Positions 10,393 to 19,793 of a stretch of DNA of 64,000 bases are shown piece after piece. The notes under the pieces were generated by a model that was not told where the DNA came from, made no database searches, and saw only the letters and a list, made by a program, of their open reading frames with translations. Numbering within the stretch: position 1 is the stretch's first letter; each line of letters starts with the position of its first letter. The stretch comes from Acidimicrobiaceae bacterium (GTDB lineage: Bacteria > Actinomycetota > Acidimicrobiia > Acidimicrobiales > RAAP-2): assembly GCA_025350565.1 (NCBI GenBank), contig JANXXO010000060.1, positions 1-64,000 of the forward strand, in the 5' to 3' direction. The translations under genes were made by a program, and so were the position numbers.

Positions 10393-11253
10393 TTAGCTGG
10401 CGGAGTCCTTCGTGACGTGGACGTCCGTCTCGTACAACGCTGTGCGGCGAAGGTCCAAGACGGCAATCTGTTGGCGCCGACGGCGCACCTCGTCGAGGTC
10501 AATCGTCGCCATCACGACTTCGGGTCCCTGGGTGGCGGCCCGTGCGAGGACGACGCCCCAAGGATCGACGATCATGGAGTGGCCGTGGGTGGCGATGCCC
10601 TCACTCGTTGTCCCCACCTGGGCCGCCGCAACCACGAAGGCGTGGTTCTCGATGGCGCGAGCTCGTAGCAACGTGTCCCAGTGCGCCGCTCCGGTCACCG
10701 CGTTGAACGCCGAGGGCACGGCGAACAGCTCGGCCCCGGCGCTGGCCAAGGCTCGGTACTGTTCTGGGAATCGGAGGTCGAAACATATCGTCATCCCGAG
10801 CGAGAAATCGGGCAGCGTGGCGACCACGAGTTCGTCCCCGGCGGTGATGACACTCGATTCACTTTGTACGTTGGCGCCCGGTACGTCCACGTCGAAGAGA
10901 TGAATCTTTCGGTACGTGACGGCGAGCCCACCGTCGCTGCGAAGCAACACGCTGGTGTTGAAGTACTTACCGGCGACCGGCGAGGATTCGATGAGGCTGC
11001 CGAGGTGCAGTGTCACGCCAAGTTCTTGGGCCACCTGCGCCATTTGCGAGGTGGTCGGCCCCGGCACGGCCTCGGCCGCTTGGTCAAATCCTTCGTGCGG
11101 CCCTAGGTACGTGACGTATTCGGGAGTCTGGATGTACGTCGCCCCCTGGGCGGCCGCGCGGCGAATGAGTTCAGTGGCGCGCGCAAGGTTGTCGTCGGGG
11201 TCGGCCCCCGAAGAGAGTTGCACGGCGGCAACGGTCACGTGTCGCAAATACAC
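10393..11253 (-). CDS. Carbon-nitrogen hydrolase (nitrilase superfamily)
   Basis: TPEYV (Glu), YRKIHLFDVDVPG (Lys), GMTICFDLRFPEQYRALASAGAE (Cys) catalytic triad segments. Confidence 0.92.
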   Translation of the reverse strand: MYLRHVTVAAVQLSSGADPDDNLARATELIRRAAAQGATYIQTPEYVTYLGPHEGFDQAAEAVPGPTTSQMAQVAQELGVTLHLGSLIESSPVAGKYFNTSVLLRSDGGLAVTYRKIHLFDVDVPGANVQSESSVITAGDELVVATLPDFSLGMTICFDLRFPEQYRALASAGAELFAVPSAFNAVTGAAHWDTLLRARAIENHAFVVAAAQVGTTSEGIATHGHSMIVDPWGVVLARAATQGPEVVMATIDLDEVRRRRQQIAVLDLRRTALYETDVHVTKDSAS

Positions 11254-11408
11254 TCCATCATCCTTCGCAACTTACAGGCAACGTCGGGTGTCACCGGGCG
11301 CACCGGCCCAGTCGTAGCGAACTAGGGCGGTAAGTAGCGCGCAATTGGTCGTTTCGTCGGTCCGGCGAACGTCGCGTCGTGGCCATTGGGCGCCGGACGC
11401 GAGACGGC

Positions 11409-11735
11409 CTAAGGAGTTGGCGCGGTCCACTCGTGGCGACGAATGACCTGCGCAACGTCGATGTCGTAGTCCACGTAAAAGCGCGATTGGCCCAGCGCTT
11501 GGGCCTCGCGGTGTCCGGGAACCTCGCGCCACGCGTTGAGGTCTTCCAAGCTTTGAAAGTAGGACACGGTGATGGCCGACCGGGTCGAGGTATCGACGAC
11601 GGTGGTGTGGCTGATGTAGCCCGGGATGGTGGCGACGAGTCGGTCCATGCGCTCTGACCACTCGTGGTAGTCCACACTCGAATGGTCAGTGCGGGTCGAG
11701 CGAAAAATGCAGACCACCGGCCGATCAGCGTCCAT
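11409..11735 (-). CDS. Antibiotic biosynthesis monooxygenase (ABM)-like domain protein
   Basis: VVCIFRSTRT..YHEWSERMDRLVATIPGYISHTTV...ITVSYFQSLEDLNAWREVPGHREAQALGQSRFYVDYDIDVAQVIR. Confidence 0.8.
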   Translation of the reverse strand: MDADRPVVCIFRSTRTDHSSVDYHEWSERMDRLVATIPGYISHTTVVDTSTRSAITVSYFQSLEDLNAWREVPGHREAQALGQSRFYVDYDIDVAQVIRRHEWTAPTP

Positions 11736-11786
11736 GGTCGCAGCGTACATCGCCGATTTTGCCGCCATCGTGGGGCTGGGTAGCGT

Positions 11787-12611
11787 TTGCACGTGTCCAA
11801 CACTCCTGATCGCTATTCGCACGGCCATCACGAGTCGGTCTTGCGAAGTCACGTGTGGCGTACGGCGCAGAACTCGGCATCGTTTCTCTTGCCGCATCTT
11901 CGTGCCGGCGACACCTTGCTCGACGTGGGCTGCGGTCCCGGCACTATCACCGTCGACCTCGCGAGCATCGTGGAGCCGGGCCACGTCACCGGAATCGATC
12001 GATCGGCTGAGGTGATTGAGAAGGCCCGCGCTGACGTGGGGTCGAATGGCCCGGGCAATGTGACCTTCGCCGTGGGTGACGTCTACGCCCTGGGGTTCGA
12101 GGATGACTGTTTCGACGTGGTCTACGCCCACCAGGTGCTGCAACATCTGACGGATCCCGTGGCGGCACTGCGTGAAATGCGACGCGTGCTTCGTCCCGGC
12201 GGTTTGCTCGCCGTTCGCGACGCCGACTACAGCGCCTTCACCTGGTTCCCGTTGGACTCCCGGCTCGACCGATGGATGGAGCTGTATCACCAGATCACCT
12301 CGCGCAACGGCGCTGACGCCGATGCGGGTCGCCACCTGGCGGCCTGGGTCGCGTCGGCCGGCTTTTCGTTGGTCGAAACCTCCGCCGCGACCTGGACGTT
12401 CGAGGAGCCGGACGAACGTTCGTGGTGGGGTGGACTATGGGCAGATCGCATACTGCACAGTGAGTTTGGGCGCCAGGGTATCGAATACGGGTTCACCACG
12501 ACCCAGGAACTCAGCTCGCTGAGTGACGCCTTCCGACAGTGGTCAGAGGTTAACGGCGCCACCTTCCACGTGGAACACGCCGAAGTCCTGGCCCGGACGA
12601 ACGAACGCTAA
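11787..12611 (+). CDS. Class I SAM-dependent methyltransferase
   Basis: LLDVGCGPGTITVDLA, VYAHQVLQHLTDPVAALREMRRVLRPGGLLAVRD. Confidence 0.9.
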   Translation: MHVSNTPDRYSHGHHESVLRSHVWRTAQNSASFLLPHLRAGDTLLDVGCGPGTITVDLASIVEPGHVTGIDRSAEVIEKARADVGSNGPGNVTFAVGDVYALGFEDDCFDVVYAHQVLQHLTDPVAALREMRRVLRPGGLLAVRDADYSAFTWFPLDSRLDRWMELYHQITSRNGADADAGRHLAAWVASAGFSLVETSAATWTFEEPDERSWWGGLWADRILHSEFGRQGIEYGFTTTQELSSLSDAFRQWSEVNGATFHVEHAEVLARTNER

Positions 12612-12970
12612 TGAATCGCGCTGAAATGCGGATTGCAAATGAGACCCACCAACTGGCCTAGAGGATTCACGAAGGTCGCCGTGACGATGCCGTCACCGAC
12701 GTCCTCGGGCCCCACCTCGACGGTGCCCCCGGCGGTCTGCGCTTCGCTCAAGGCGCTCGCCACGTCGTCGACGCCCCAGTACGTTGTGGCACCACCGTCC
12801 ACTTCGGAGGGAAGGAGTCCTAGCTCATAGCCGCCCACATTGAACCCGACGTAGTACGGTTCGTCGAAGTAGGGGCCAAATCCGAGGAAGGTTGACCACC
12901 ACGCCTTCGCGGCCACGAGGTCGGAGGTTGGATAAATGAGGGTTCGAAGTCCTTTGAGGTGAGCTGACAT
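12608..12970 (-). CDS. VOC/glyoxalase-family protein
   Basis: LRTLIYPTSDLVAAKAWWSTFLGFGPYFDEPYYVGFNVGGYELGL..GGATTYWGVDDVASAL. Confidence 0.87.
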   Translation of the reverse strand: MSAHLKGLRTLIYPTSDLVAAKAWWSTFLGFGPYFDEPYYVGFNVGGYELGLLPSEVDGGATTYWGVDDVASALSEAQTAGGTVEVGPEDVGDGIVTATFVNPLGQLVGLICNPHFSAIH

Positions 12971-13052
12971 GTCGTCAAGGTAGCAAAGACGTGTTACTGA
13001 TGCACCGAGTGCGCGTCGCTCGTCCCCAACCGCTCCTATTGCTCGGAGATCG

Positions 13053-14534
13053 TTACCCGCGTTGGGGGCGCAAAAATTGTGGTTCGAGGGCGCCTCGCGC
13101 CACCAGCCCGAGCGCATCCTCGAATCCAGCGGCCACGGCCAACATCGTGGGTTCGCTGCCGGGCCGACCAACCATTGCCAGGCCGACCGGGAGTCCCTCG
13201 ATGAGTCCCATGGGCACGGTGGCAATTGGCCACCCGGCGATTGCCGCCCCTTGGGTAATCTGCGACCACCGAGCGCTGCCACTGCCCCCGAGCACCAAGT
13301 CATTTTTCCACGCGGGGCCGTAACTTGGGGCAATGAAACAGTCGGCGTCGCTCAGCGCGGGAACGAGACACACGTCCAGCGCCCAGGCCAGGTTGCGGGC
13401 GCGTGCGTCGCGATACGCCTCACTGGCTCGGCCGCCCGACGCCAGTGCCATGTCAAAGTATTCGTGACCGAAATGCGCCAACTCGACCGCGGCGTGTTCA
13501 TTTTCGTAGGCAATGACCTCCGCCAGCGACGTCGGTCCCGATCCGCCTCGGCGAATGAGGAACGCCGTGAGGTCGTCGGACATTTCACTGAGCAAGACGG
13601 TGAGTTCGTCGGCCCCGACGGATTCGTTGACTTCGGCCACCTCGATCTCCGTGAACGACATGCCGGCCCGCGTGGCCACACGAACGGCGTCAGTGAAGAG
13701 GGCGTCGGTCGGCGGATGACCCGTAACGAGGTTCTTCGCGACGGCGACGCGCGCACCACCCGGCCCTTGTCGGACTCGGTCGAGCACGCCGCTGGTCGCG
13801 GCCAAGATTTCGTAGAGGGCCGCGACGTCGTGGGTCGTGCGGGCCATCGGTCCGGCGCTGTCCTGGCTGGCCGATATGGGAATGACGCCTTCACCGGGAA
13901 CCGTGCCCACGGCCGGTTTGATGCCCACGACGCCATTGAGCGAAGCCGGACAGGTGATCGATCCATCGGTCTCGGTGCCGACGGCGAGCGGGGCGAGTCG
14001 CGCGGCCAAGGCCGCACCCGAACCGGCCGACGAACCTCCGGCGCAACGATCGAGTCGGTAGGGATTGAGGGTGAGCCCACCGGCCGCCGACCACCCGCTG
14101 GTGGAGAGGGGCGATCGCATGTTGGCCCACTGGGAGAGGTTGGTCGCCCCGAGAAGTACGAGCCCTGCGTCGCGGAGTCGGGTGACGAGTGGTGCATCCT
14201 TGGGAACCGGTCGATCGCGCAAGGATGTCGAACCCGCCGTGCCGGGTAAGCCGACCGCTTCGATGTTGTCCTTCACGAGAATGGGCACGCCGTGCAGTTG
14301 ACTGCGCACTCGGCCCGCGGCTCGTTCACCGTCGAGCCGCTGCGCTTCGGCCAGTGCGTCAGATGCGACGGCGATGATGCTGCGCAGTTCGATCTCGCTG
14401 CCCGGCGCGTCCACTTCGCGAATTCGCTCGAGGAGCGCCTCTACGACCTGCACCGAGGTCACCGTGCCGGACTGCATGAGATCGGCCAGTTCGAGTGCCG
14501 ACGCTTCGCACAGCGCCGAAGTGCTAAGTGTCAC
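13053..14534 (-). CDS. Amidase signature family amidase
   Basis: LHGVPILVKDNIEAVGLPGTAGS; GGSSAGSGAALAARLAPLAVGTETDGSITCPASLNGVVGIKPAVG. Confidence 0.93.
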   Translation of the reverse strand: MTLSTSALCEASALELADLMQSGTVTSVQVVEALLERIREVDAPGSEIELRSIIAVASDALAEAQRLDGERAAGRVRSQLHGVPILVKDNIEAVGLPGTAGSTSLRDRPVPKDAPLVTRLRDAGLVLLGATNLSQWANMRSPLSTSGWSAAGGLTLNPYRLDRCAGGSSAGSGAALAARLAPLAVGTETDGSITCPASLNGVVGIKPAVGTVPGEGVIPISASQDSAGPMARTTHDVAALYEILAATSGVLDRVRQGPGGARVAVAKNLVTGHPPTDALFTDAVRVATRAGMSFTEIEVAEVNESVGADELTVLLSEMSDDLTAFLIRRGGSGPTSLAEVIAYENEHAAVELAHFGHEYFDMALASGGRASEAYRDARARNLAWALDVCLVPALSDADCFIAPSYGPAWKNDLVLGGSGSARWSQITQGAAIAGWPIATVPMGLIEGLPVGLAMVGRPGSEPTMLAVAAGFEDALGLVARGALEPQFLRPQRG

Positions 14535-14636
14535 CGTTCCCCTTTAACGGTGCCGACGCTAACACTCGCGCGACGCGGTCTCGCCCGACGAGGTGCTCAC
14601 TCCTGGTCGCGTCCAGTGCCGATGTAGCCTCGATTA

Positions 14637-15087
14637 ATGGTCAAACTGCAGGAAAAAAGCCAGGACGAACTGACGGCGTGGCTTCCCGGAATGTTCGAGC
14701 ACTACGTCGCCGAACGAGTGAAGGCCGGCGAAGAGCGCGCGTCGGCGGAGAAATTGTCGGATCGTCAACGTGCGGAACTTTTTCCCGACGGTGCGCCGGT
14801 TCCTGACCAATTCATCATGAACATCATTGGCGACGACGCGACCGTCGGCACCTTGTGGCGGGGACGGCCTCTCGGGGGCACGCGCGACACCTGGTTCGTT
14901 TTCAACATCGAGATTCACCGAGAATGTCGCGGCGAGGGCCTTGGTCGGGCCGCCATGGAAGCCGCCGAATCCTGGACGCGCGAACGTCATGGAAAGCGAC
15001 TCGGATTGGCCTAATCTCGTCGCTTGCTCACCGCACGATTCGTTGGGCTACGAAGTGATGGCGACCTCGATGTTCAAAGACCTGTGA
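14637..15087 (+). pseudogene. Frameshifted GNAT N-acetyltransferase
   Basis: Frame 14637-15014 encodes 'EIHRECRGEGLGRAAMEAAESWTRERHGKRLGLA*'; the expected C-terminus 'HDSLGYEVMATSMFKDL*' is in a different frame ending at 15087. Confidence 0.75.
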
Positions 15088-15258
15088 GAGACTCGACGGC
15101 GTCGAGTGGCGTGCGGTGCCACGAGGTCGTGAGGTTCTCGCGTGCGAACCGGCAGTTCGATTTCGAGTGACGAGCCCGTCCGACGCCACATTTCTTCAAT
15201 AGTGTGGTCGGCGAGGCCGCCCATCTCGCCTCATCACCAGGGCACTAAGGACTGCGTC

Positions 15259-15843
15259 ATGCAACTCATGCTTCCTCTACGTAGTGAGCGACTCATCATT
15301 CGCGCCCTCAACCAGGACGACCTGGAGCGACACTTCGCACTGTTTTCCAATCCCGAGGTGGTGCGTTTCCTCTACGAAGAGCCGCTCAACCGCCAGCGCG
15401 CTCAGGAACACCTAAAGCGACGTTGCGTCCTGGACCTGCCGAGCGAAGGAGCGTGGATCAACTTCGGGGTGGAACTCGCGAAGGAAAGAGTGCTGATTGG
15501 CGAACTGGGTTTGGCCAACCTCGCCGTCACCCACCGCCACTACGAAATTGGCTACGTCTTTGACCCTGCGTACGTCGGGCAGGGCTACGCCACCGAGGCG
15601 GCGGCGATGATGGTGGAGTTGGCCATTTCTGGACTCGGCGCCCACCGGGTTTCTGCTCGCGTCGACGCGCGCAATCTCCGTTCCGCCGCCGTGCTCGAGC
15701 GTCTCGGCATGCGACGAGAGGGACACTTCGTCGAGAACGAGTTCGTGAAGGGCGAGTGGACCGACGAGGCGACCTACGCCGTCCTCGAGGACGAGTGGCG
15801 CGCCCGGGGCGGCCCCGAAAGGTCCTTCAACTTCCGCCCGTAG
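15259..15843 (+). CDS. GNAT N-acetyltransferase, RimJ/RimL type
   Basis: LRSERLIIRALNQDDLERHFALFSNPEVVRFL...EIGYVFDPAYVGQGYATEAAAMMVELAISGLGAHRVSARVDARNLRSAAVLERLGMRREGHF. Confidence 0.92.
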   Translation: MQLMLPLRSERLIIRALNQDDLERHFALFSNPEVVRFLYEEPLNRQRAQEHLKRRCVLDLPSEGAWINFGVELAKERVLIGELGLANLAVTHRHYEIGYVFDPAYVGQGYATEAAAMMVELAISGLGAHRVSARVDARNLRSAAVLERLGMRREGHFVENEFVKGEWTDEATYAVLEDEWRARGGPERSFNFRP

Positions 15844-15853
15844 TCGCCGCGCC

Positions 15854-16459
15854 CTAGGCAATGAGCGGTCGACTGGGCCGGAACCATTTGTACTCAATGT
15901 TCTTAGCGATGTGTTGGGCGAGGAGGTCATTGAGTTCACGCGCGACCAGCCACAGCGCCAGGTCGATGCCGCTCGTGACACCGCCGCTCGTCACCAGATC
16001 ACCGTCGTCCACGACCCGCTCCGGAACCACAATCACCCCAAGTTCCGACAGCTCCTCGTGCGCGGCGTGATGGGTATTGGCCCGACGACCGGCAATGATC
16101 CCCGCGTGCGCCCACAGCATCGTCCCGGTGCACACACCGGCCATCACCGCGCAGGTGGCCGAGGACGCGGCGAGCAGATGTAAAAGGTCACCCTTTTGGC
16201 ACTCGGCCCACGCGCCCACTTTGGAGCGCGCACTCCATCCCCCGCCCGCGACGATCACGATGTTGGCCTCACCCGGCGTAAAGACGCCGTCGGTCGCGAA
16301 GGTCAGTCCGCCGGCGCCGCGCACCGAGCGCTGGTCGCCGGGGCCAACGACGCGAACCGAGAAATCGTCGTCAAGTTCTTGCGCCCGGCGAAGCACCTCA
16401 AGCGGTCCGAGCGCGTCCATTTCGACCACTCCGTCAAAGACCACTATGTCGGCCAGCAT
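15854..16459 (-). CDS. DJ-1/PfpI family (type 1 glutamine amidotransferase-like) protein
   Basis: VFDGVVEMDALGPLEVLRRA...CAVMAGVCTGTMLWAHAGIIAGRRANTHHAA nucleophile elbow. Confidence 0.9.
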   Translation of the reverse strand: MLADIVVFDGVVEMDALGPLEVLRRAQELDDDFSVRVVGPGDQRSVRGAGGLTFATDGVFTPGEANIVIVAGGGWSARSKVGAWAECQKGDLLHLLAASSATCAVMAGVCTGTMLWAHAGIIAGRRANTHHAAHEELSELGVIVVPERVVDDGDLVTSGGVTSGIDLALWLVARELNDLLAQHIAKNIEYKWFRPSRPLIA

Positions 16460-16593
16460 CCCGCAATCCTACGGTGCGTTTCGTTCGCTGCGCGGGGCCC
16501 GCGGGGTCTCCTTCATTCGTGGGGCGCGGGGAACGAGGAAGCACACGGGTACGGTGGATGTGAGGGTACAACGCCTTCGTAGAGGAGGCTCCC

Positions 16594-17520
16594 ATGCGGA
16601 TTGCCGACGACATTACACGCTTGGTCGGGGGCACCCCCTTGGTACGACTGCACACCATTGCGCCCGAAGGCGCCACCGTGCTCGCAAAACTCGAGTTCTT
16701 CAATCCCGGGGGCAGCGTGAAGGATCGAATCGCCGTCGCCATGATCGACGACGCCGAGCAGCGAGGCCGGCTATCGCGCGGCGACACCATTGTCGAGCCG
16801 ACGAGCGGTAACACCGGTATCGCTCTGGCGATGGTCTGTGCCGCGCGCGGGTACCGAGCCATCTTCACGATGCCCGAGACCATGAGCGTGGAGCGACGAA
16901 TGTTGCTACGCGGCTTCGGGGCGGAGTTGGTGTTGACGCCCGGACCCGACGGGATGGGCGGGGCCATCGCCAAGGCCCAAGAGATTGCCGACGCGGGCGG
17001 CTTCTTCATGCCGCAGCAGTTCGACAATCCGGCCAATCCGGCCATCCATCGCACCACGACCGCCATAGAGATTTGGGACGATACCGAAGGAACGGTGGAC
17101 GTCATCGTGGCCGGCGTCGGTACGGGCGGCACCATCTCGGGGGTGGGGGCGCTCTTGAAGGAACGCAAGCCCAGCGTGCGCGTGGTGGCGGTCGAGCCGG
17201 CCGCGTCGCCCGTTCTCGCGGGTGGCGTCAAGGGTCCGCACCCGATCCAAGGCATCGGGGCCGGTTTCCTTCCGACGAACATGGACATGTCGGTCGTTGA
17301 CGAAGTCATCGGCGTGGAGAACGCTGACGCATTCGCCACAGCTCGGTCCCTCGCCACGCGCGAAGGCCTCCTCGTAGGCATCTCATCGGGAGCGGCGACC
17401 TGGGCCGCGCTCCAGATAGCGCAACGGCGCGAACATGCCGGTCAAACCATCGTGGTCATCATCCCCAGCTTTGGCGAGCGCTACCTCTCGACCCCCCTGT
17501 TCGAGGGCTTGGGCGACTGA
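16594..17520 (+). CDS. cysK: Cysteine synthase A (O-acetylserine sulfhydrylase)
   Basis: [64 protein letters not shown]. Confidence 0.97.
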   Translation: MRIADDITRLVGGTPLVRLHTIAPEGATVLAKLEFFNPGGSVKDRIAVAMIDDAEQRGRLSRGDTIVEPTSGNTGIALAMVCAARGYRAIFTMPETMSVERRMLLRGFGAELVLTPGPDGMGGAIAKAQEIADAGGFFMPQQFDNPANPAIHRTTTAIEIWDDTEGTVDVIVAGVGTGGTISGVGALLKERKPSVRVVAVEPAASPVLAGGVKGPHPIQGIGAGFLPTNMDMSVVDEVIGVENADAFATARSLATREGLLVGISSGAATWAALQIAQRREHAGQTIVVIIPSFGERYLSTPLFEGLGD

Positions 17521-17522
17521 CG

Positions 17523-18131
17523 ATGGTCCATTCGTATCGCCGTGACGTTGACGTGATCCTCGAGCGCGACCCGGCGGCGCACAGTCGCGCAGAAGTGATG
17601 CTCACCTATCCGGGACTACACGCGGTGTGGGGCTACCACCTCGCGCACGCCTTGTGGAAGAGCAATCACCAGCTCCTCGCGCGATCTCTTTCGTCAGTCG
17701 TGCGCATGCTGACGGGTGTCGACATACATCCGGGCGCTTCCATCGGAGAAGGTCTCTTCGTTGATCACGCAATGGGCGTGGTGATCGGCGAAACGGCCAT
17801 TGTCGGTGACGACGTGACGATGTATCACGGGGCCACCCTCGGAGGACGAAGCGTCGCGAGTGGCAAACGTCACCCCACGATCGGTGATCGCGTGATGATT
17901 GGCGCCGGCGCGAAGATCCTCGGACCGGTGCTCGTCGGCCACGACAGTCGCATCGGGGCCAACGCCGTCGTGGTTCGTGACGTCGCCGAGGGCAGCGTCA
18001 TTGTCGGGGTACCGGGTCGACTGCTCGCGTCGCACGGCCACGTCGCCGGTCCGGTGGAAGTGGACAGCTTGCTCCAACGCGTCCACGAACTCGAACGGCT
18101 CCGCGCTGAGCAAGCGGACTTCAGCATTTAA
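17523..18131 (+). CDS. cysE: Serine O-acetyltransferase
   Basis: [40 protein letters not shown] hexapeptide repeats; 2 bp after cysK. Confidence 0.95.
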   Translation: MVHSYRRDVDVILERDPAAHSRAEVMLTYPGLHAVWGYHLAHALWKSNHQLLARSLSSVVRMLTGVDIHPGASIGEGLFVDHAMGVVIGETAIVGDDVTMYHGATLGGRSVASGKRHPTIGDRVMIGAGAKILGPVLVGHDSRIGANAVVVRDVAEGSVIVGVPGRLLASHGHVAGPVEVDSLLQRVHELERLRAEQADFSI

Positions 18132-18215
18132 CGTTCAGGCGATGCCCTTGCGCGTGGGCGACTAATCTTCGCCACGGCACATCGCCACACAGCACGACCA
18201 CAAAGTGAGCTCTCA

Positions 18216-19670
18216 TTGACTGAACTGCACGTACCGGCTCGGGTAGTACTTCTCGGATGCGGATCGGTAGCGCAGTGTCTCTTACCGCTCTTGCTCGACC
18301 ACTTTTCTCTGGATCCCACGACCGTGACGGTGATTGAGAGCCGAGACAACGCGGACCGAATCACCTCGTCAATGGAGCGAGGCGTGCGGTACGAACGATT
18401 CGAGATTACGCCGACCAACCTGGCCGCCACGCTGTCGGATCATTTGGGCCCAGGCGACCTCCTCATTGATTTGGCGTGGAACATTGACCTGACCGAACTA
18501 CTCGACTGGTGCCGCGACCATAACGTTCGCTATCTGAACACCTCGGTGGAAGTCTGGGACCCCTACCTCGATCCTGCGACCACCTCGCCGCTCGAACGCA
18601 CGCTCTACGTCCGCCACATGGCCCTACGACGCCAGCTGGCGCGATGGGGCGATAACCGGGGGCCGTCGGCCGTCGTCGAACACGGCGCCAACCCCGGTCT
18701 GGTGAGTCATTTCACCAAGCAGGCGCTGGTGGAGATCGCCGACGCCGTCGTGCGCGATGGACTGCTCGCCGCGCGTCATGACCAGATTGGTGAGGCCGTA
18801 GCCGCCGGCCGGTACAACGTGCTCGCCCAGTTGCTCGACGTGAAGGTCATCCATATTGCCGAACGCGACACCCAGATCGCCAACCAGCCTCGCCGGGTGG
18901 GGGAGTTCGTCAACACGTGGAGTGTGGACGGCTTTTACGAAGAGGGCGTCGCGCCGGCCGAAATGGGTTGGGGTACGCACGAAAAGACCTTGCCCTCCTT
19001 GGCCTACGTCCACGACAGGGACGGTCCGCGCAATCAGATCTGTCTCGCTCAGATGGCCCACAAGACGCTGGTGCGCAGTCGCGTCCCCGACGGCTTCATT
19101 GTCGGCATGGTGATCCGTCACGGCGAGGCCTTCACGATTTGTGATCATCTCACGGTCTGGGACGGTGACCGCGCGCTCTACCGGCCGACCGTGCACTACG
19201 CCTACTGCCCGAGTGACGCGGCGTGGGCCAGCTTCGTCGAACTCGAAGGCGATCAGTATCGCTACCCGCAGCATCAGCGCATCATGAACGACGAAATCGT
19301 CGCCGGTCGCGACGAACTCGGGGTCCTGCTCATGGGCCATCCCTATAAATCGTGGTGGACCGGGATGTTGACGTCGATCGACGAAGCGCGATCGGTGGCT
19401 CCGCACCAGAACGCCACGACCGTCCAAGTCGCGGCGTCGATACTCGGAGCCGTTGACTGGATGCTGCGCGCGCCCCGAGAAGGCGTCCGCGTGCCCGACG
19501 AACTTCCCTGGCGTGACGTGGTGGCGGTGGCGACGCCGTATCTCGGCACCATGTGGTCGGGACCGATTGACTGGGACCCGGTCTCGTCGCGAGCTGACTG
19601 GTTTGACCAGTGGTCGGGTCGAACCCTCGACCGCGATGATCCCTGGCAGTTCACCAACTTTCAAGCCTGA
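18216..19670 (+). CDS. hss: Homospermidine synthase (saccharopine dehydrogenase-like)
   Basis: VVLLGCGSVAQCLLPLLLDHF..TVIESRDNAD...DLLIDLAWNIDLTELLDWCRDHNVRYLNTSVEVWDPY; HGANPGLVSHFTKQAL. Confidence 0.85.
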   Translation: MTELHVPARVVLLGCGSVAQCLLPLLLDHFSLDPTTVTVIESRDNADRITSSMERGVRYERFEITPTNLAATLSDHLGPGDLLIDLAWNIDLTELLDWCRDHNVRYLNTSVEVWDPYLDPATTSPLERTLYVRHMALRRQLARWGDNRGPSAVVEHGANPGLVSHFTKQALVEIADAVVRDGLLAARHDQIGEAVAAGRYNVLAQLLDVKVIHIAERDTQIANQPRRVGEFVNTWSVDGFYEEGVAPAEMGWGTHEKTLPSLAYVHDRDGPRNQICLAQMAHKTLVRSRVPDGFIVGMVIRHGEAFTICDHLTVWDGDRALYRPTVHYAYCPSDAAWASFVELEGDQYRYPQHQRIMNDEIVAGRDELGVLLMGHPYKSWWTGMLTSIDEARSVAPHQNATTVQVAASILGAVDWMLRAPREGVRVPDELPWRDVVAVATPYLGTMWSGPIDWDPVSSRADWFDQWSGRTLDRDDPWQFTNFQA

Positions 19671-19793
19671 CCACCACCTCGCTCGATCGTTGTAACGCGG
19701 AGAGAGACTGAAAACACTGTTGGTGATGAGCCACGGACCCAAGACGACACTTAAGGTTCGAGCCATGGGTTTCGGGCCGATTCGTCAACCACG

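Noticed and set aside
13062-14249. 395-aa plus-strand ORF opposite amidase
   Set aside because: Antisense shadow; amidase signature present on minus strand
18624-19766. 380-aa minus-strand ORF opposite homospermidine synthase
   Set aside because: Antisense shadow, no recognisable domain
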